64,000 bases of DNA from Enterovibrio norvegicus_B (GTDB lineage Bacteria; Pseudomonadota; Gammaproteobacteria; Enterobacterales; Vibrionaceae). Positions 1 through 7,813 of the stretch are shown here, in pieces (within the stretch, counting starts at the first letter, position 1; the number at the start of each line of letters is the position of its first letter). The notes beneath the pieces are model-generated. The model saw only the letters and a program-made list of their open reading frames with translations. It did no database searches and was not told the DNA's origin. The translations under genes and the position numbers were made by a program. The stretch is from the NCBI RefSeq assembly GCF_002876705.1, contig NZ_MDAG01000046.1, positions 1 to 64,000 on the forward strand, given 5' to 3'.

Positions 1-228
1 TCACTCTAATCCGCATACCCAGAAAAACTAACTGACCATGCTAAAACCGCAGGGATGACTGTTCGCTCAGAAGTAACTAAGCACTTAAACATTCTTTGTT
101 ACGGATACAATGCGGGCCAAAAGAAGCTAGATAAGGCTCGCACCCAAGGCGCGATCATCATCAATGAGCCTGACTTCCTAACTCTTCTTGAAACAGGCGA
201 AATACCTGAAGACAGTCACCATGCCTAA
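1..228 (+). pseudogene. BRCT-domain protein, 3' remnant, apparently frameshifted
   Basis: Frame 1 from about base 28 to the TAA at 226-228 encodes a stretch resembling the second half of a BRCT domain, with the Gly-x-Asn-Ala-Gly-x-Lys loop and a final Asp-Phe-Leu-x-Leu-Leu helix, as in the C-terminus of NAD-dependent DNA ligase or DnaQ-like exonucleases. Frame 1 is closed by TAA at 7-9. The preceding BRCT-like residues (T-L-I-R-I-P-R-K) lie in frame 3 instead. The two frames join cleanly if one A is removed from the five-A run at 23-27. This suggests a frameshift mutation, a slippage site, or a sequencing error. The 5' part lies outside the window. Next to a recombinase, it is probably cargo of the integrated element. 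The host protein is not identifiable from this piece. Confidence 0.5.
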
Positions 229-249
229 ACATCAATGTTTTTGATACAA

Positions 250-280
250 AAAAGCCTCGCTTTTAACGAGGCTTTTGCTT
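250..280. terminator. Intrinsic terminator, usable from both sides
   Basis: GCCTCG at 254-259 pairs with CGAGGC at 267-272. The stem is flanked by an A run on the left and TTTT on the right. It lies between the convergent BRCT remnant and integrase gene. Confidence 0.75.
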
Positions 281-350
281 TCACCCTATGATGAAGTCTT
301 AGTGCATCTTTGCTGTCATCAGCAAGAGCAGGAACAAAAACAAAATAAAC

Positions 351-1430
351 TTAATCAGTGTTTAACTCAAATTTATTGTGCAGCTTATGCGGGAATAGTT
401 GGGTGTACACCTGCCAAAGAATGTTTAAGTTTCTATGGCCTGTAACTTGGGCCACTTCTTCTATCGAATACCCTTTCTCAAACAAACGGCTTGCGCCTTC
501 TCTTCGCAAATCGTGGTACCGCAAATCCTGAATCCCTAAATCATTGCGCACGCGCTGAAACCCTGCGGTTACGCTTCGGCTGTTATAGGGGAAGATGAGA
601 TCACCCTGCCTCTCTTGGCGCATGGCAATATCAAACGAACCTGCAAGAAGCGGGACAATCATGTGGTTGCCTTCTTTCTTGCGCGGGTCTTTTCTGTCTC
701 GCACCACAATGGTTTTATGGTTTTCGTTCAGGTCTTCCCAGCGTAGGGCGCACACTTCACCGATTCGCATACACGTTAGAATGCTGAAATCAAGAATGTC
801 AGTGAACGGAATGCGGGTAGGGCCGTTGGGGCGGAAGTTCTCTCTTTCGATCAATCCCGCTTTGAGCTTTTCGATTTCGTTCTCGGTTGGCCGTCGCGTT
901 CGCTTCTGGCTTTTGCCTACCAGTTTCATGTCAATCAAGATCGGCACGGCTTCATCGAACACGGCGTAATTTGCGTCAATGTTCCAAACGGGCTTGGCCT
1001 TTTTCATGACGGCGCGAAGGTAAGCAACATCATGGTAAATGGTGGCAGGGCCAGCACCCGCGCTGCGGCGTGTTTTGCAGTGGGCGATCAGGTCACTGGT
1101 TTTCAGTTCGTCACTTTTTACGAGTGCGATATCGCAATCACGCAGCATTTGAATGACGTAACGTTTGGTGCGGCCTGTGTTGTTCCACAAATCCGCCTCT
1201 AACATGTACCTGTCGAGCAGTTCCCCGAGGGAAACCGCTTTGCTACTGTTTACGCCATTTTCTTCCAATTCATTCACGCGCTTTTTGCCGAAGGTGTGCG
1301 CCAGCGCTTTTTTTCTGAATGTTTTGGATTCTCGGTGTATAATTTTTCCGCTTTTTTTTACGATAACTGTTGCTTTGAACCGCAGTTCACCACTCGTTAA
1401 TTTACGAGTTTCGACCGAAAAAGACGCCAT
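351..1430 (-). CDS. int: Tyrosine recombinase (phage/island integrase), dusA-associated type
   Basis: This 359-residue site-specific recombinase would cut and join DNA through a 3'-phosphotyrosine to integrate or excise a mobile element. All the catalytic residues of the lambda-integrase family can be placed: Arg222 (M-R-I-G-E box), His306 and Arg309 (H-D-L-R), His332 (T-G-H) and the nucleophile Tyr342. The N-terminal third matches the Arm-binding/SAM-like layout of phage integrases. The start codon at 1430 is 86 bases from the dusA start, and the gene points away from dusA. Integrases so placed form a known family that inserts elements into the 5' end of dusA. The gene appears intact. The rest of the element, including any excisionase, lies to the left of the window. 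Confidence 0.93.
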   Translation of the reverse strand: MASFSVETRKLTSGELRFKATVIVKKSGKIIHRESKTFRKKALAHTFGKKRVNELEENGVNSSKAVSLGELLDRYMLEADLWNNTGRTKRYVIQMLRDCDIALVKSDELKTSDLIAHCKTRRSAGAGPATIYHDVAYLRAVMKKAKPVWNIDANYAVFDEAVPILIDMKLVGKSQKRTRRPTENEIEKLKAGLIERENFRPNGPTRIPFTDILDFSILTCMRIGEVCALRWEDLNENHKTIVVRDRKDPRKKEGNHMIVPLLAGSFDIAMRQERQGDLIFPYNSRSVTAGFQRVRNDLGIQDLRYHDLRREGASRLFEKGYSIEEVAQVTGHRNLNILWQVYTQLFPHKLHNKFELNTD

Positions 1431-1516
1431 TTGTCCTACCCGCTTGAGGGAAACTATAGGGGTACTCTATAGCGAAATTAGCGGCATTTCAAAGCAATTA
1501 CAGGCAATTTGAATTT

Positions 1517-2542
1517 ATGACTAAACCACTGTACACGCAGGCCACGCCTGACTTAGCCCCGAATTTCCCTACCGCACGCTTTTCAATCGCGCCGATGCTG
1601 GATTGGACCGACCGCCATTGCCGCTATTTCCACCGTATTTTGTCGAAGAACGCATTGCTGTATACCGAGATGGTGACAACCGGCGCGATCATTCATGGCA
1701 AAGGCGATTTTCTTCAGTTCAATGAAGAAGAACACCCCGTTTCACTCCAGTTGGGTGGCTCTAACCCCGTTGATTTGGCGACGTGTGCCAAGTTGGCGGT
1801 TGAGCGTGGTTATGATGAGATTAACCTGAATGTAGGTTGCCCATCTGACCGTGTTCAAAATGGCCGTTTTGGTGCGTGCTTAATGGGTGAAGCTGAGTTG
1901 GTGGCGCAATGCGTGTCAGCAATGAAAGACGTGGTTGATATTCCTGTCACGGTGAAAACCCGCATAGGTATCGATGACCAAGACAGCTACGAGTTCTTGG
2001 TGGACTTCGTACGTACAGTTAACGAGAAATCGGGTTGTGACAACTTCACCATTCATGCGCGTAAAGCATGGCTGTCAGGTTTGAGCCCGAAAGAGAACCG
2101 TGAAATTCCGCCGTTGGATTACCCACGCGTTTATCAATTGAAGAAAGATTTCCCACACCTGACCATGGCAATTAACGGTGGCATCAAATCCCTTGAAGAA
2201 GCGGAAGAGCACCTAAAGTTTATGGACGGCGTGATGATTGGCCGTGAAGCTTACCAAAGCCCGTATATGCTGGCTGAAGTCGATAACCGTTTGTTTGGCG
2301 GCAATGCACCGATCATCAAGCGCAGCGACGCGGTGAAAGCGATGTTCCCGTATATCGAAGCGCAGTTGAGTAACGGTTCTTACCTCAACCACATCAGCCG
2401 TCACATGCTGGGCATGTTCCAGAACATGCCGGGTGCGCGCCAATGGCGTCGCTACATCAGCGAGAATGCACACAAGCCAGGTTCTGGTATTGAAGTGCTT
2501 GAAGCTGCACTCGCGAAAATTCCTGCGGAATTGGATGTATAA
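1517..2542 (+). CDS. dusA: tRNA-dihydrouridine(20/20a) synthase DusA
   Basis: This 341-residue flavin enzyme reduces uridine to dihydrouridine in the D loop of tRNA. The N-terminus has the A-P-M-L-D-W-T-D FMN-binding start of the TIM barrel. The N-V-G-C-P-S segment carries the catalytic Cys, and the T-V-K-T-R-I-G and N-G-G-I segments are typical of the family. The length is normal. No clear ribosome binding site precedes the ATG, and the first about 20 residues are the variable part, consistent with a 5' end replaced by an integrated element. The next gene is pspG, as in Escherichia coli, so this is the native dusA locus. Confidence 0.95.
   Translation: MTKPLYTQATPDLAPNFPTARFSIAPMLDWTDRHCRYFHRILSKNALLYTEMVTTGAIIHGKGDFLQFNEEEHPVSLQLGGSNPVDLATCAKLAVERGYDEINLNVGCPSDRVQNGRFGACLMGEAELVAQCVSAMKDVVDIPVTVKTRIGIDDQDSYEFLVDFVRTVNEKSGCDNFTIHARKAWLSGLSPKENREIPPLDYPRVYQLKKDFPHLTMAINGGIKSLEEAEEHLKFMDGVMIGREAYQSPYMLAEVDNRLFGGNAPIIKRSDAVKAMFPYIEAQLSNGSYLNHISRHMLGMFQNMPGARQWRRYISENAHKPGSGIEVLEAALAKIPAELDV
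1581..1616 (+). other. Candidate attachment-site core inside the 5' end of dusA
   Basis: Elements with dusA-type integrases recombine within the conserved 5' part of dusA that encodes the Ala-Pro-Met-Leu-Asp-Trp-Thr-Asp segment, which falls here. The exact core cannot be fixed, because the partner att copy at the far end of the element is outside the window. The codons upstream of this point (1517-1580) may come from the element and restore the dusA start. Confidence 0.35.
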
Positions 2543-2612
2543 CAGCATCAACACAGACTTAACCTGATGTGGTTAAAAATGCCGCGTTAGTTGGTGTGAT
2601 TTACCATGTTTT

Positions 2613-2646
2613 TGAAGGCGTTATCCGTTATGGGTAACGCCTTTTG
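2613..2646 (+). terminator. Intrinsic terminator after dusA
   Basis: AAGGCGTTATCC at 2615-2626 pairs with GGGTAACGCCTT at 2632-2643 with one G-U pair, and is followed by TTTGTTT. It separates dusA from the pspG promoter. Confidence 0.75.
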
Positions 2647-2679
2647 TTTATGTTATTGATAGTAAACAAATAAAAAAGT

Positions 2680-2695
2680 TGGCAAGGTTCGTGCA
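2680..2695 (+). promoter_or_regulatory. Sigma-54 (RpoN) promoter of pspG
   Basis: The GG at 2681-2682 and GC at 2693-2694 are separated by exactly 10 bases within TGGCAAGGTTCGTGCA, the -24/-12 pattern of sigma-54 promoters. In enterobacteria pspG is transcribed by sigma-54 with the activator PspF, so the site fits the gene. Activator sites are expected upstream, about 2570-2620, but were not identified. Confidence 0.85.
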
Positions 2696-2741
2696 ATCTA
2701 TTCACCAAAGGAAAAGTCACTGAGTACCTTAGGAGGGTCTG

Positions 2742-3008
2742 ATGATTGAGTTTCTATTCTTGGTTGGTTTTGCGGTTGCTTTGTTAGCAACAGGGTTGAG
2801 CTTCATTGGTATCATTGCTGCGGTGGCAGTGGGATTCATCGTGATGGCGCTGGCTGGCATGATTGGACTGATGTTCAAAATGCTGCCTTGGATTATCTTG
2901 ATTGCCGTTGTTGTATGGTTACTGAAAGGTCGAGATAAGCATGCAACCCAGTACCGCGAATATTGTTCAAAACGCACGCGTCGTTACCAACGTGCCCGCC
3001 GATACTAG
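2742..3008 (+). CDS. pspG: Envelope stress (phage shock) protein PspG
   Basis: An 88-residue inner-membrane protein with two or three hydrophobic segments (about residues 3-25, 27-45 and 49-62) and a very basic C-terminal tail rich in Arg and Tyr. Size, topology, the M-I-E-F-L-F start and the position right after dusA match PspG, an effector of the Psp response that helps maintain proton motive force. A strong AGGAGG at 2731-2736 precedes the ATG. A sigma-54 promoter lies about 50 bases upstream, so it is probably a single-gene PspF regulon member. The rest of the psp operon is not in this window. Confidence 0.9.
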   Translation: MIEFLFLVGFAVALLATGLSFIGIIAAVAVGFIVMALAGMIGLMFKMLPWIILIAVVVWLLKGRDKHATQYREYCSKRTRRYQRARRY

Positions 3009-3045
3009 TCTATTATCTACTGATAATTAGGCGATAAATATGAAT

Positions 3046-3082
3046 CATTCCGCATAAAAACTGGGCAGTTTTGTGCGGAATG
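3046..3082. other. Long hairpin between pspG and the outer membrane protein gene
   Basis: CATTCCGCA (3046-3054) pairs with TGCGGAATG (3074-3082), and inside it AAAACT (3057-3062) pairs with AGTTTT (3067-3072) around a GGGC loop. No T run follows directly, so it is not a standard terminator. Its right arm overlaps the expected -35 region of the downstream promoter. Confidence 0.55.
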
Positions 3083-3095
3083 TTTGCCTCGTTTT

Positions 3096-3104
3096 TGCTA
3101 TAGT
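3096..3104 (+). promoter_or_regulatory. Extended -10 promoter of the outer membrane protein gene
   Basis: TGCTATAGT is a good extended -10 element (TGn plus TATAGT) about 45 bases before the start codon at 3149. No good -35 is visible, which extended -10 promoters tolerate. Confidence 0.5.
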
Positions 3105-3148
3105 GCTCGCAAACATAATCCAATAGAAAGTTAGGCGGAGCCCTTTCA

Positions 3149-3790
3149 ATGAAAAAACTGAACCTTTCTCTTGCTGCGTTAGCAGTGGCTGGTGCATTTG
3201 CAATGCCTGCGCAAGCAGCGGTGCTTCTAGGGGCCAAAGTGGGTGCAGACGCGTGGTATGCGGATGCGAAAATCAACGATGTGCGCGCAGATGATGCCAA
3301 CATCCAAGGTTCTTACTACGCGGCGTTTGAGCATTTCATTCCTTTGGTTCCTAACGCAAAAATTCGTTACACCGGCGTGGAATCAAATAAGTTCGATACT
3401 GATTTCACTCAGTACGACTTCATTGCGTACTACGAAATTTTGGATAACGACCTGATCTCTTTCGACATCGGTCTGAACCTGCAAAAATTCGAAGGTCGCT
3501 TCCAGAGCCAAAACTTCGATGAGTGGCAGCCAAACGTATACAGTGACGTTCGCCTAGGCATTCCTGCAACCCCTGTGTCTTTGTTCGGTAGCTTCAGCTT
3601 TGGTAGCTACGATGAAACCAGCACCGTTGATGGTGAAGCGGGGATTCTATTCACGCTGGGCTTGGTTGCAGCAGACTTGAACTTTAAAGCGGGTTACCGC
3701 GTTCAAGATTACGACTTCAACTACTTTGGTGCTAACCAAGGTAAATTCATGAACGATGGCTTCTTTGGCGGCGTTGAATTCAACTTCTAA
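3149..3790 (+). CDS. Outer membrane beta-barrel protein, TIGR04219 family
   Basis: A 213-residue secreted protein. A clear signal peptide (M-K-K then a hydrophobic core) ends at the A-Q-A site near residue 23. The rest shows alternating polar/aromatic beta-strand patterns and ends with Phe-Asn-Phe, the terminal aromatic recognised by the BAM complex. It resembles the TIGR04219 outer membrane proteins common in Vibrio and Shewanella, whose function is unknown. It has its own extended -10 promoter and a strong terminator, so it is probably monocistronic. Confidence 0.85.
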   Translation: MKKLNLSLAALAVAGAFAMPAQAAVLLGAKVGADAWYADAKINDVRADDANIQGSYYAAFEHFIPLVPNAKIRYTGVESNKFDTDFTQYDFIAYYEILDNDLISFDIGLNLQKFEGRFQSQNFDEWQPNVYSDVRLGIPATPVSLFGSFSFGSYDETSTVDGEAGILFTLGLVAADLNFKAGYRVQDYDFNYFGANQGKFMNDGFFGGVEFNF

Positions 3791-3810
3791 TTGCCCGTTC
3801 TGAATAGTGA

Positions 3811-3838
3811 AAACCGCGCTTTGGCGCGGTTTTTTTGT
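3811..3838. terminator. Intrinsic terminator between convergent genes
   Basis: AACCGCGC (3812-3819) pairs with GCGCGGTT (3824-3831), followed by a seven-T run. It ends the outer membrane protein gene. The A-rich left flank may serve the convergent ABC operon. Confidence 0.85.
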
Positions 3839-3860
3839 TTCTGGCGGTGAGAAGTGAGTA

Positions 3861-4652
3861 TTAAGGCGGCCCACCTTTGTTTTTTTCTCGCGTGGGCTGA
3901 AAGCCTGCTACTGCGAGTATCACGAAAAGTAACGTACACCCGCCAACGACCAACAATGCCGTGATATTCAATTGCTGGTAGAGGGCAAAACGAATCAACT
4001 CAACGCCAAAGGTGAACGGGTTATAGCGGCAAACTTCATATAACCAAACACTGGCTTCTTGCATCTTCCACAATGGATAGAGCGCAGACGAAAGAAAGAA
4101 CATGGGGAAGATGACAAAATTCATCACGCCTGCGAAATTTTCTAATTGGCGAATGCGCGATGCGATCACGATGCCGAGCGCGCTTAACATCAACGCGGTT
4201 AAAAACAGCGCGGGGATAACCATCACATAGCCCATTGGCTCGAGTGGTCTGTCATACAGCGCCGCAATCACCAAAAATGCCCCCACTTGTAAGACGCTCA
4301 CAATGGCACTGGCGATCTGTTTTGATAGTAAAAGAAACGGACGTGGGAGCGGGCTGGTGAGCAACACTTTAATGCTGCCCATTTCTCGGTCATAGACAAT
4401 GGATAACGAACTTTGCATACCGTTGAACAGCAATATCATGGCGCAAAGGCCGGGCAGAATGTATTCCTCGTAATTGATGTAGGTGGCGTAAGGCTCCATG
4501 ATCGCAATGCCAAGAGCGGCACGAAAGCCCGCAGCAAAGACCACCAGCCAGAGCAACGGCCTCACGAGGCTGGCTGCGAAGCGTGCGCGTTGCGAGAAAA
4601 AGCGCAGCCATTCACGATAACAAATCCCAACGAAGGCATACCAATACCTCAT
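3861..4652 (-). CDS. pedC: ABC-2 type permease of the PQQ-alcohol system (PedC-like)
   Basis: A 263-residue inner-membrane permease of the ABC-2 family with about six hydrophobic segments (roughly residues 28-45, 63-83, 107-132, 139-165, 172-195 and 230-252). It is the last gene of a minus-strand set with an ATPase, a beta-propeller protein and a periplasmic binding protein. That four-gene set is conserved beside PQQ-dependent alcohol dehydrogenases (ped cluster of Pseudomonas putida). Its start overlaps the ATPase gene by 4 bases, so the two are translationally coupled. The substrate is unknown in the family. ABC-2 permeases are usually exporters, so export of a toxic alcohol or aldehyde or a cofactor-related role are both possible. 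Confidence 0.88.
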   Translation of the reverse strand: MRYWYAFVGICYREWLRFFSQRARFAASLVRPLLWLVVFAAGFRAALGIAIMEPYATYINYEEYILPGLCAMILLFNGMQSSLSIVYDREMGSIKVLLTSPLPRPFLLLSKQIASAIVSVLQVGAFLVIAALYDRPLEPMGYVMVIPALFLTALMLSALGIVIASRIRQLENFAGVMNFVIFPMFFLSSALYPLWKMQEASVWLYEVCRYNPFTFGVELIRFALYQQLNITALLVVGGCTLLFVILAVAGFQPTREKNKGGPP

Positions 4653-5389
4653 TGCACGTCCTCATCAGTGAGTTGAGAAAACACCTCAGACAAGCATTCA
4701 GCCTGATAAAAAGCGATGAGGTTTCTCGCAGAGTCATGGGCTTTAAGCTGACCTTTGTTTAACACCAACACATCATCCGTTGGGGCAACCTCTTCGATGA
4801 GGTGTGTCGCCCATAACACGCATAATGGTTTCTGTTCGCACAAAGATCGCACGGCATCCGACAAGGATGCGCGTGCTTTGGGATCAAGGCCGCTGGTGGG
4901 TTCATCCAACAGCAATATGGAGGGGGAATGCATCAAGGCGCGAACCAATTCTGTGCGCCGGCGATGGCCGCCGTTCAAGGTGCGCACTTTGTCTTTGAGC
5001 CGATCACTCAGTGAAAAATGGGCGAGTAAAGGGGCGGCATGCTGCTGGGTTTGTGTCGCGCTAAAGCCATGTAATGCGCCGTAGTAGTTGAGGTTTTGTG
5101 CGACGGTTAAATCGAGGTCGAGGGTGCTTTGTTGAAACACCACACCTAATTTCGCCATGGTCTGACGATTGGGGGGCTCGCCGAGCAAATGCACATAGCC
5201 CGACTGAACGGGCAACAAGCGAGTGAGCAGGGAAAATAAGGTGCTTTTCCCTGCGCCGTTAGGGCCGAGCAACATGTGTAACCCATCGCCCAGCGACAGG
5301 TTGATGTCATTCAGCGCTTGTCGCCCCCCGTGAGGCTTCGAAGCGCTTGGTTGGCCGTAAGTATGGCTAAGGGCATAGATGTCGAGCAT
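4649..5389 (-). CDS. pedB: ABC transporter ATP-binding protein of the PQQ-alcohol system (PedB-like)
   Basis: A 246-residue ABC ATPase with Walker A G-P-N-G-A-G-K-S-T at residues 42-50, a Q-loop Gln near 86, and Walker B L-L-L-D-E-P at 159-164. The signature motif is altered to L-N-G-G-H-R-R-R at 138-145, and the G-G-H-R-R-R form is characteristic of this PQQ-linked ATPase subfamily. It powers the permease encoded next. It follows the beta-propeller gene by 6 bases and overlaps the permease gene by 4, so all sit in one operon. Confidence 0.92.
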   Translation of the reverse strand: MLDIYALSHTYGQPSASKPHGGRQALNDINLSLGDGLHMLLGPNGAGKSTLFSLLTRLLPVQSGYVHLLGEPPNRQTMAKLGVVFQQSTLDLDLTVAQNLNYYGALHGFSATQTQQHAAPLLAHFSLSDRLKDKVRTLNGGHRRRTELVRALMHSPSILLLDEPTSGLDPKARASLSDAVRSLCEQKPLCVLWATHLIEEVAPTDDVLVLNKGQLKAHDSARNLIAFYQAECLSEVFSQLTDEDVQ

Positions 5390-5395
5390 ACGGAC

Positions 5396-6403
5396 TCAGT
5401 TGACCTGACGCACCGCGACCCCCCAAGGGTAGCGACCCACTTTAATGGTTTTGATGACCTTGCGGTTGGTGACATCAATCACGGACACATCGCCGCTCAC
5501 GCCATTGGTGGTCAGCAATCTGTCTTGTGCGGCGTTAAACGCCATTTGCCAGACGCGACGCCCCACCAGCAGGTAATCTTCCACTTCCAGCGTTTTGGCA
5601 TTCACCACGGCGACGTGGTTGGCAGGACCCAAAGCCACAAAGGCGGTGTTGCCATCTTGGCTGAGCCTCACGCCGACAGGTTGCACTTTGTCTTTGTGCA
5701 CGCCTTTAGGTGCAAAGCTGATTTTCTTGATGATGGCCTTGCTGTCGGTATCAATCACAGACACGGTGCCGCCAATTTCTGCACTTACCCAGAGTTGTTT
5801 TCCATCTGGGCTGAATTCCGCGTAGCGCGGGCGGGCATCGACCAAGGTGTTGTGCACCATGGCATTGGTTTCGGTGTCAATCCAGTGCGCCATGTTGGAC
5901 GTTTCAGAGGTGATGATGGCCAGCTTTCCGTCTGGGCTAACGGCCACACCTTCGGGTTCAACCCCAACTTCCACTTGCGTGATGACACTGGCATCAGGAA
6001 TGTTGACGACCGTCATGAGCGCATCGTCTTCATTGGCGATGTACAGGCGTTTTCCATCAGGATGAAGAGCGAACAACTCAGGATCTTCCCCCGACGGAAG
6101 CTCGCCCGCTATCTGACCGGAATCGAGATCGAAGACCTGCACCGTGTCTGATTCACTCGCGCAAATATACAGCTGAGTTTGATCTTTACTGATCTCGATG
6201 CCGCGAGGGCGATCGCCAACGTCAAAGGTGTTTATCACTGTCAGCGAGTCCATATCAATCACACTGACGGTGTCATCTTTCTCATTGGCGACGTAAGCCA
6301 ATTCTTTGGCTGACACGTTGGCACTGATCAGTGACAGGCTAAGCAGCGATGCGCCGAACAAGGTGGTAACGGAGAGGGGGATGAAATGAGTGAAACGATT
6401 CAT
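5396..6403 (-). CDS. Periplasmic YVTN/YncE-type beta-propeller of the PQQ-alcohol ABC system
   Basis: A 335-residue secreted protein with a signal peptide ending near S-A-K (about residue 33) and seven or so repeats of the Y-V-A-N/D-x-V-S-V-I-D type with the S-x-D-G-K turn, which fold as a beta-propeller. It matches the PQQ-dependent catabolism-associated beta-propeller family found only beside these ABC genes. It is not itself a quinoprotein, since it lacks the PQQ-docking Trp motifs. It probably acts in the periplasm with the binding protein encoded just upstream (12-base gap). The molecular role in the family is unknown. Confidence 0.88.
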   Translation of the reverse strand: MNRFTHFIPLSVTTLFGASLLSLSLISANVSAKELAYVANEKDDTVSVIDMDSLTVINTFDVGDRPRGIEISKDQTQLYICASESDTVQVFDLDSGQIAGELPSGEDPELFALHPDGKRLYIANEDDALMTVVNIPDASVITQVEVGVEPEGVAVSPDGKLAIITSETSNMAHWIDTETNAMVHNTLVDARPRYAEFSPDGKQLWVSAEIGGTVSVIDTDSKAIIKKISFAPKGVHKDKVQPVGVRLSQDGNTAFVALGPANHVAVVNAKTLEVEDYLLVGRRVWQMAFNAAQDRLLTTNGVSGDVSVIDVTNRKVIKTIKVGRYPWGVAVRQVN

Positions 6404-6415
6404 GATCCTATGTCC

Positions 6416-7624
6416 TTAAAAAGTGGGGTAAAGGCGGCACTGACTTTGGGCTTGGTCGACGCCGAGCGTATCGAGCTCGTTACGCGGATGAAGAAAACCC
6501 TCGAAGGGCGCGGTGGCGACAAGTGCCTGCGAATAAAACAGGGGAACAGGCTGGCGAAGTTGCCCGTTCCACGTGCGGTAAGTGAGCTTGCGCCCCTTGT
6601 AAGCGGCTAATTGGAAACGATCGCTGAGGACAAAGCGTTGAACGTCTTTTACCTCTGCCGTGTTAAGTGCGGTGACGGCTTCATTGAGGGTACGTACCGC
6701 CACCCAAGCCGCAAAATCTTTGGCAGTCATGGGGCGTTCGAAGTCTTTTTTGAAGCGATTTTGCAGCTGAATGGCACCCCATTGCTCGATCGCGTAATGC
6801 CAGCCGTCGCTTCGCATGCCGTGAGAGCCTATGACGGGGCGGGGGAGCCATGTATTAAAAGGCAGGTGCTGACCGAAAAAATTGCTTTCATCCACCACCC
6901 ACACCACGTCGTAGTTTTTGGCTTGTGTAAAAAGCGGCAATTCTTGAGAGGCCGTGCGTCGAAGATCGGTGTCAAAATCCCAGACCTTTTCATCGACCAC
7001 GCGATGATTGAATTTCTTGAGCGTGGCTTTAACCGCAGCAAGAGAAGCTTGGTCAGCCGCGTTAGGCCCCGCGACTAAAAAAACGGTATTGAGCCGGCGT
7101 AATCGGAGCCATTGCCCAATGGCATCAGCACGCATCGCATAGCTGACGCCCGTGTGCAGTGTGTTCGGTAAGCAAAGGGATTCGCGAAGCGCATCGTCCG
7201 CGTTGCCGTAATTGAGCAGAACAGCATCGTCAGGTAGCGATTGACGAAGCCTCGTTAACTCTGCGGTATTGAGATCGGTGATATAAAAGCGTGTGCCGTG
7301 TTGATACCACGATGTCGCCGTAGCAATGAGCGTGTTGATGTCATCGCTGGTTTGGCTGTTAAGCGTATATTTTTGACCGAGAAACTTACCTGTTCCGTTA
7401 GCGTCCCCAATGGCGCTCATAGCACCGGCCTCGCCGTCATTGTCTGCGGCGCGTAGGTATTCAGGAACGGCGGTGGTGACCGTGGAAGGCTGACGAAGTA
7501 AGCCAATGTTCATCTCGACCTCGGCGTTCACGGACGATGACAATCCCAGCACGATAAACATGCTGAAAAAGACGAAGAGGCTTTTGATAATCAATGTATT
7601 GCTGCAATTTTTGTCTTCTGCCAT
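6416..7624 (-). CDS. Periplasmic binding protein of the PQQ-alcohol ABC system
   Basis: The gene is read from the ATG at 7624, which has TTGGAG upstream and starts a normal signal peptide (402 residues). An in-frame TTG at 7690 would add 22 residues before the signal and is unlikely. The protein has the layout of branched-chain amino-acid/amide-type binding proteins and matches the family tied to PQQ alcohol dehydrogenases (I-G-L-L-R-Q-P start, then two Rossmann-like lobes). It leads the operon with the beta-propeller, ATPase and permease. Its promoter region is shared with pedF on the other strand and holds the 16-bp motif at 7710-7725. Confidence 0.88.
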   Translation of the reverse strand: MAEDKNCSNTLIIKSLFVFFSMFIVLGLSSSVNAEVEMNIGLLRQPSTVTTAVPEYLRAADNDGEAGAMSAIGDANGTGKFLGQKYTLNSQTSDDINTLIATATSWYQHGTRFYITDLNTAELTRLRQSLPDDAVLLNYGNADDALRESLCLPNTLHTGVSYAMRADAIGQWLRLRRLNTVFLVAGPNAADQASLAAVKATLKKFNHRVVDEKVWDFDTDLRRTASQELPLFTQAKNYDVVWVVDESNFFGQHLPFNTWLPRPVIGSHGMRSDGWHYAIEQWGAIQLQNRFKKDFERPMTAKDFAAWVAVRTLNEAVTALNTAEVKDVQRFVLSDRFQLAAYKGRKLTYRTWNGQLRQPVPLFYSQALVATAPFEGFLHPRNELDTLGVDQAQSQCRLYPTF

Positions 7625-7709
7625 GCGACACACTCCAACGTTATCAACGCCTTCACTGTATGCAGTGGCTCCTTCTTTTTCCAACGACAAGCCGTCGATT
7701 TGTTAAAAA

Positions 7710-7725
7710 TCCTCCTAAAGAATGA
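7710..7725 (-). promoter_or_regulatory. Candidate operator shared with the FIST gene promoter
   Basis: Read on the minus strand this is TCATTCTTTAGGAGGA. It matches TCATCCTTTAGGAGGA at 22248-22263 in 15 of 16 positions. It ends 85 bases before the start codon of the minus-strand binding protein; the other copy ends 83 bases before the FIST start. The region between 7625 and 7813 must also hold the pedF promoter. Confidence 0.5.
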
Positions 7726-7813
7726 GGGATTTCCCCGCCTTTGTAGCATGTCGTCAAATCCGGCTCGCCCCTACACTTTTCCAAGCATCGAAAAACGAAG
7801 GAGTCTGAGTGAC

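Noticed and set aside
595..969. Open frame on the plus strand inside the integrase gene
   Set aside because: It is the shadow of a well-supported integrase with all catalytic residues on the other strand.
5318..6151. 277-codon open frame on the plus strand
   Set aside because: It is opposite the beta-propeller gene and has no ribosome site or family features; the His-rich make-up is typical of an antisense shadow.
6611..7078. 155-codon open frame on the plus strand
   Set aside because: It is antisense to the periplasmic binding protein gene and has no recognisable domain.
7710..7720. CTTTAGGAGGA read as a ribosome binding site
   Set aside because: In both places it is more than 80 bases from the start codon and no start codon is properly spaced after it, so a regulatory role is more likely.
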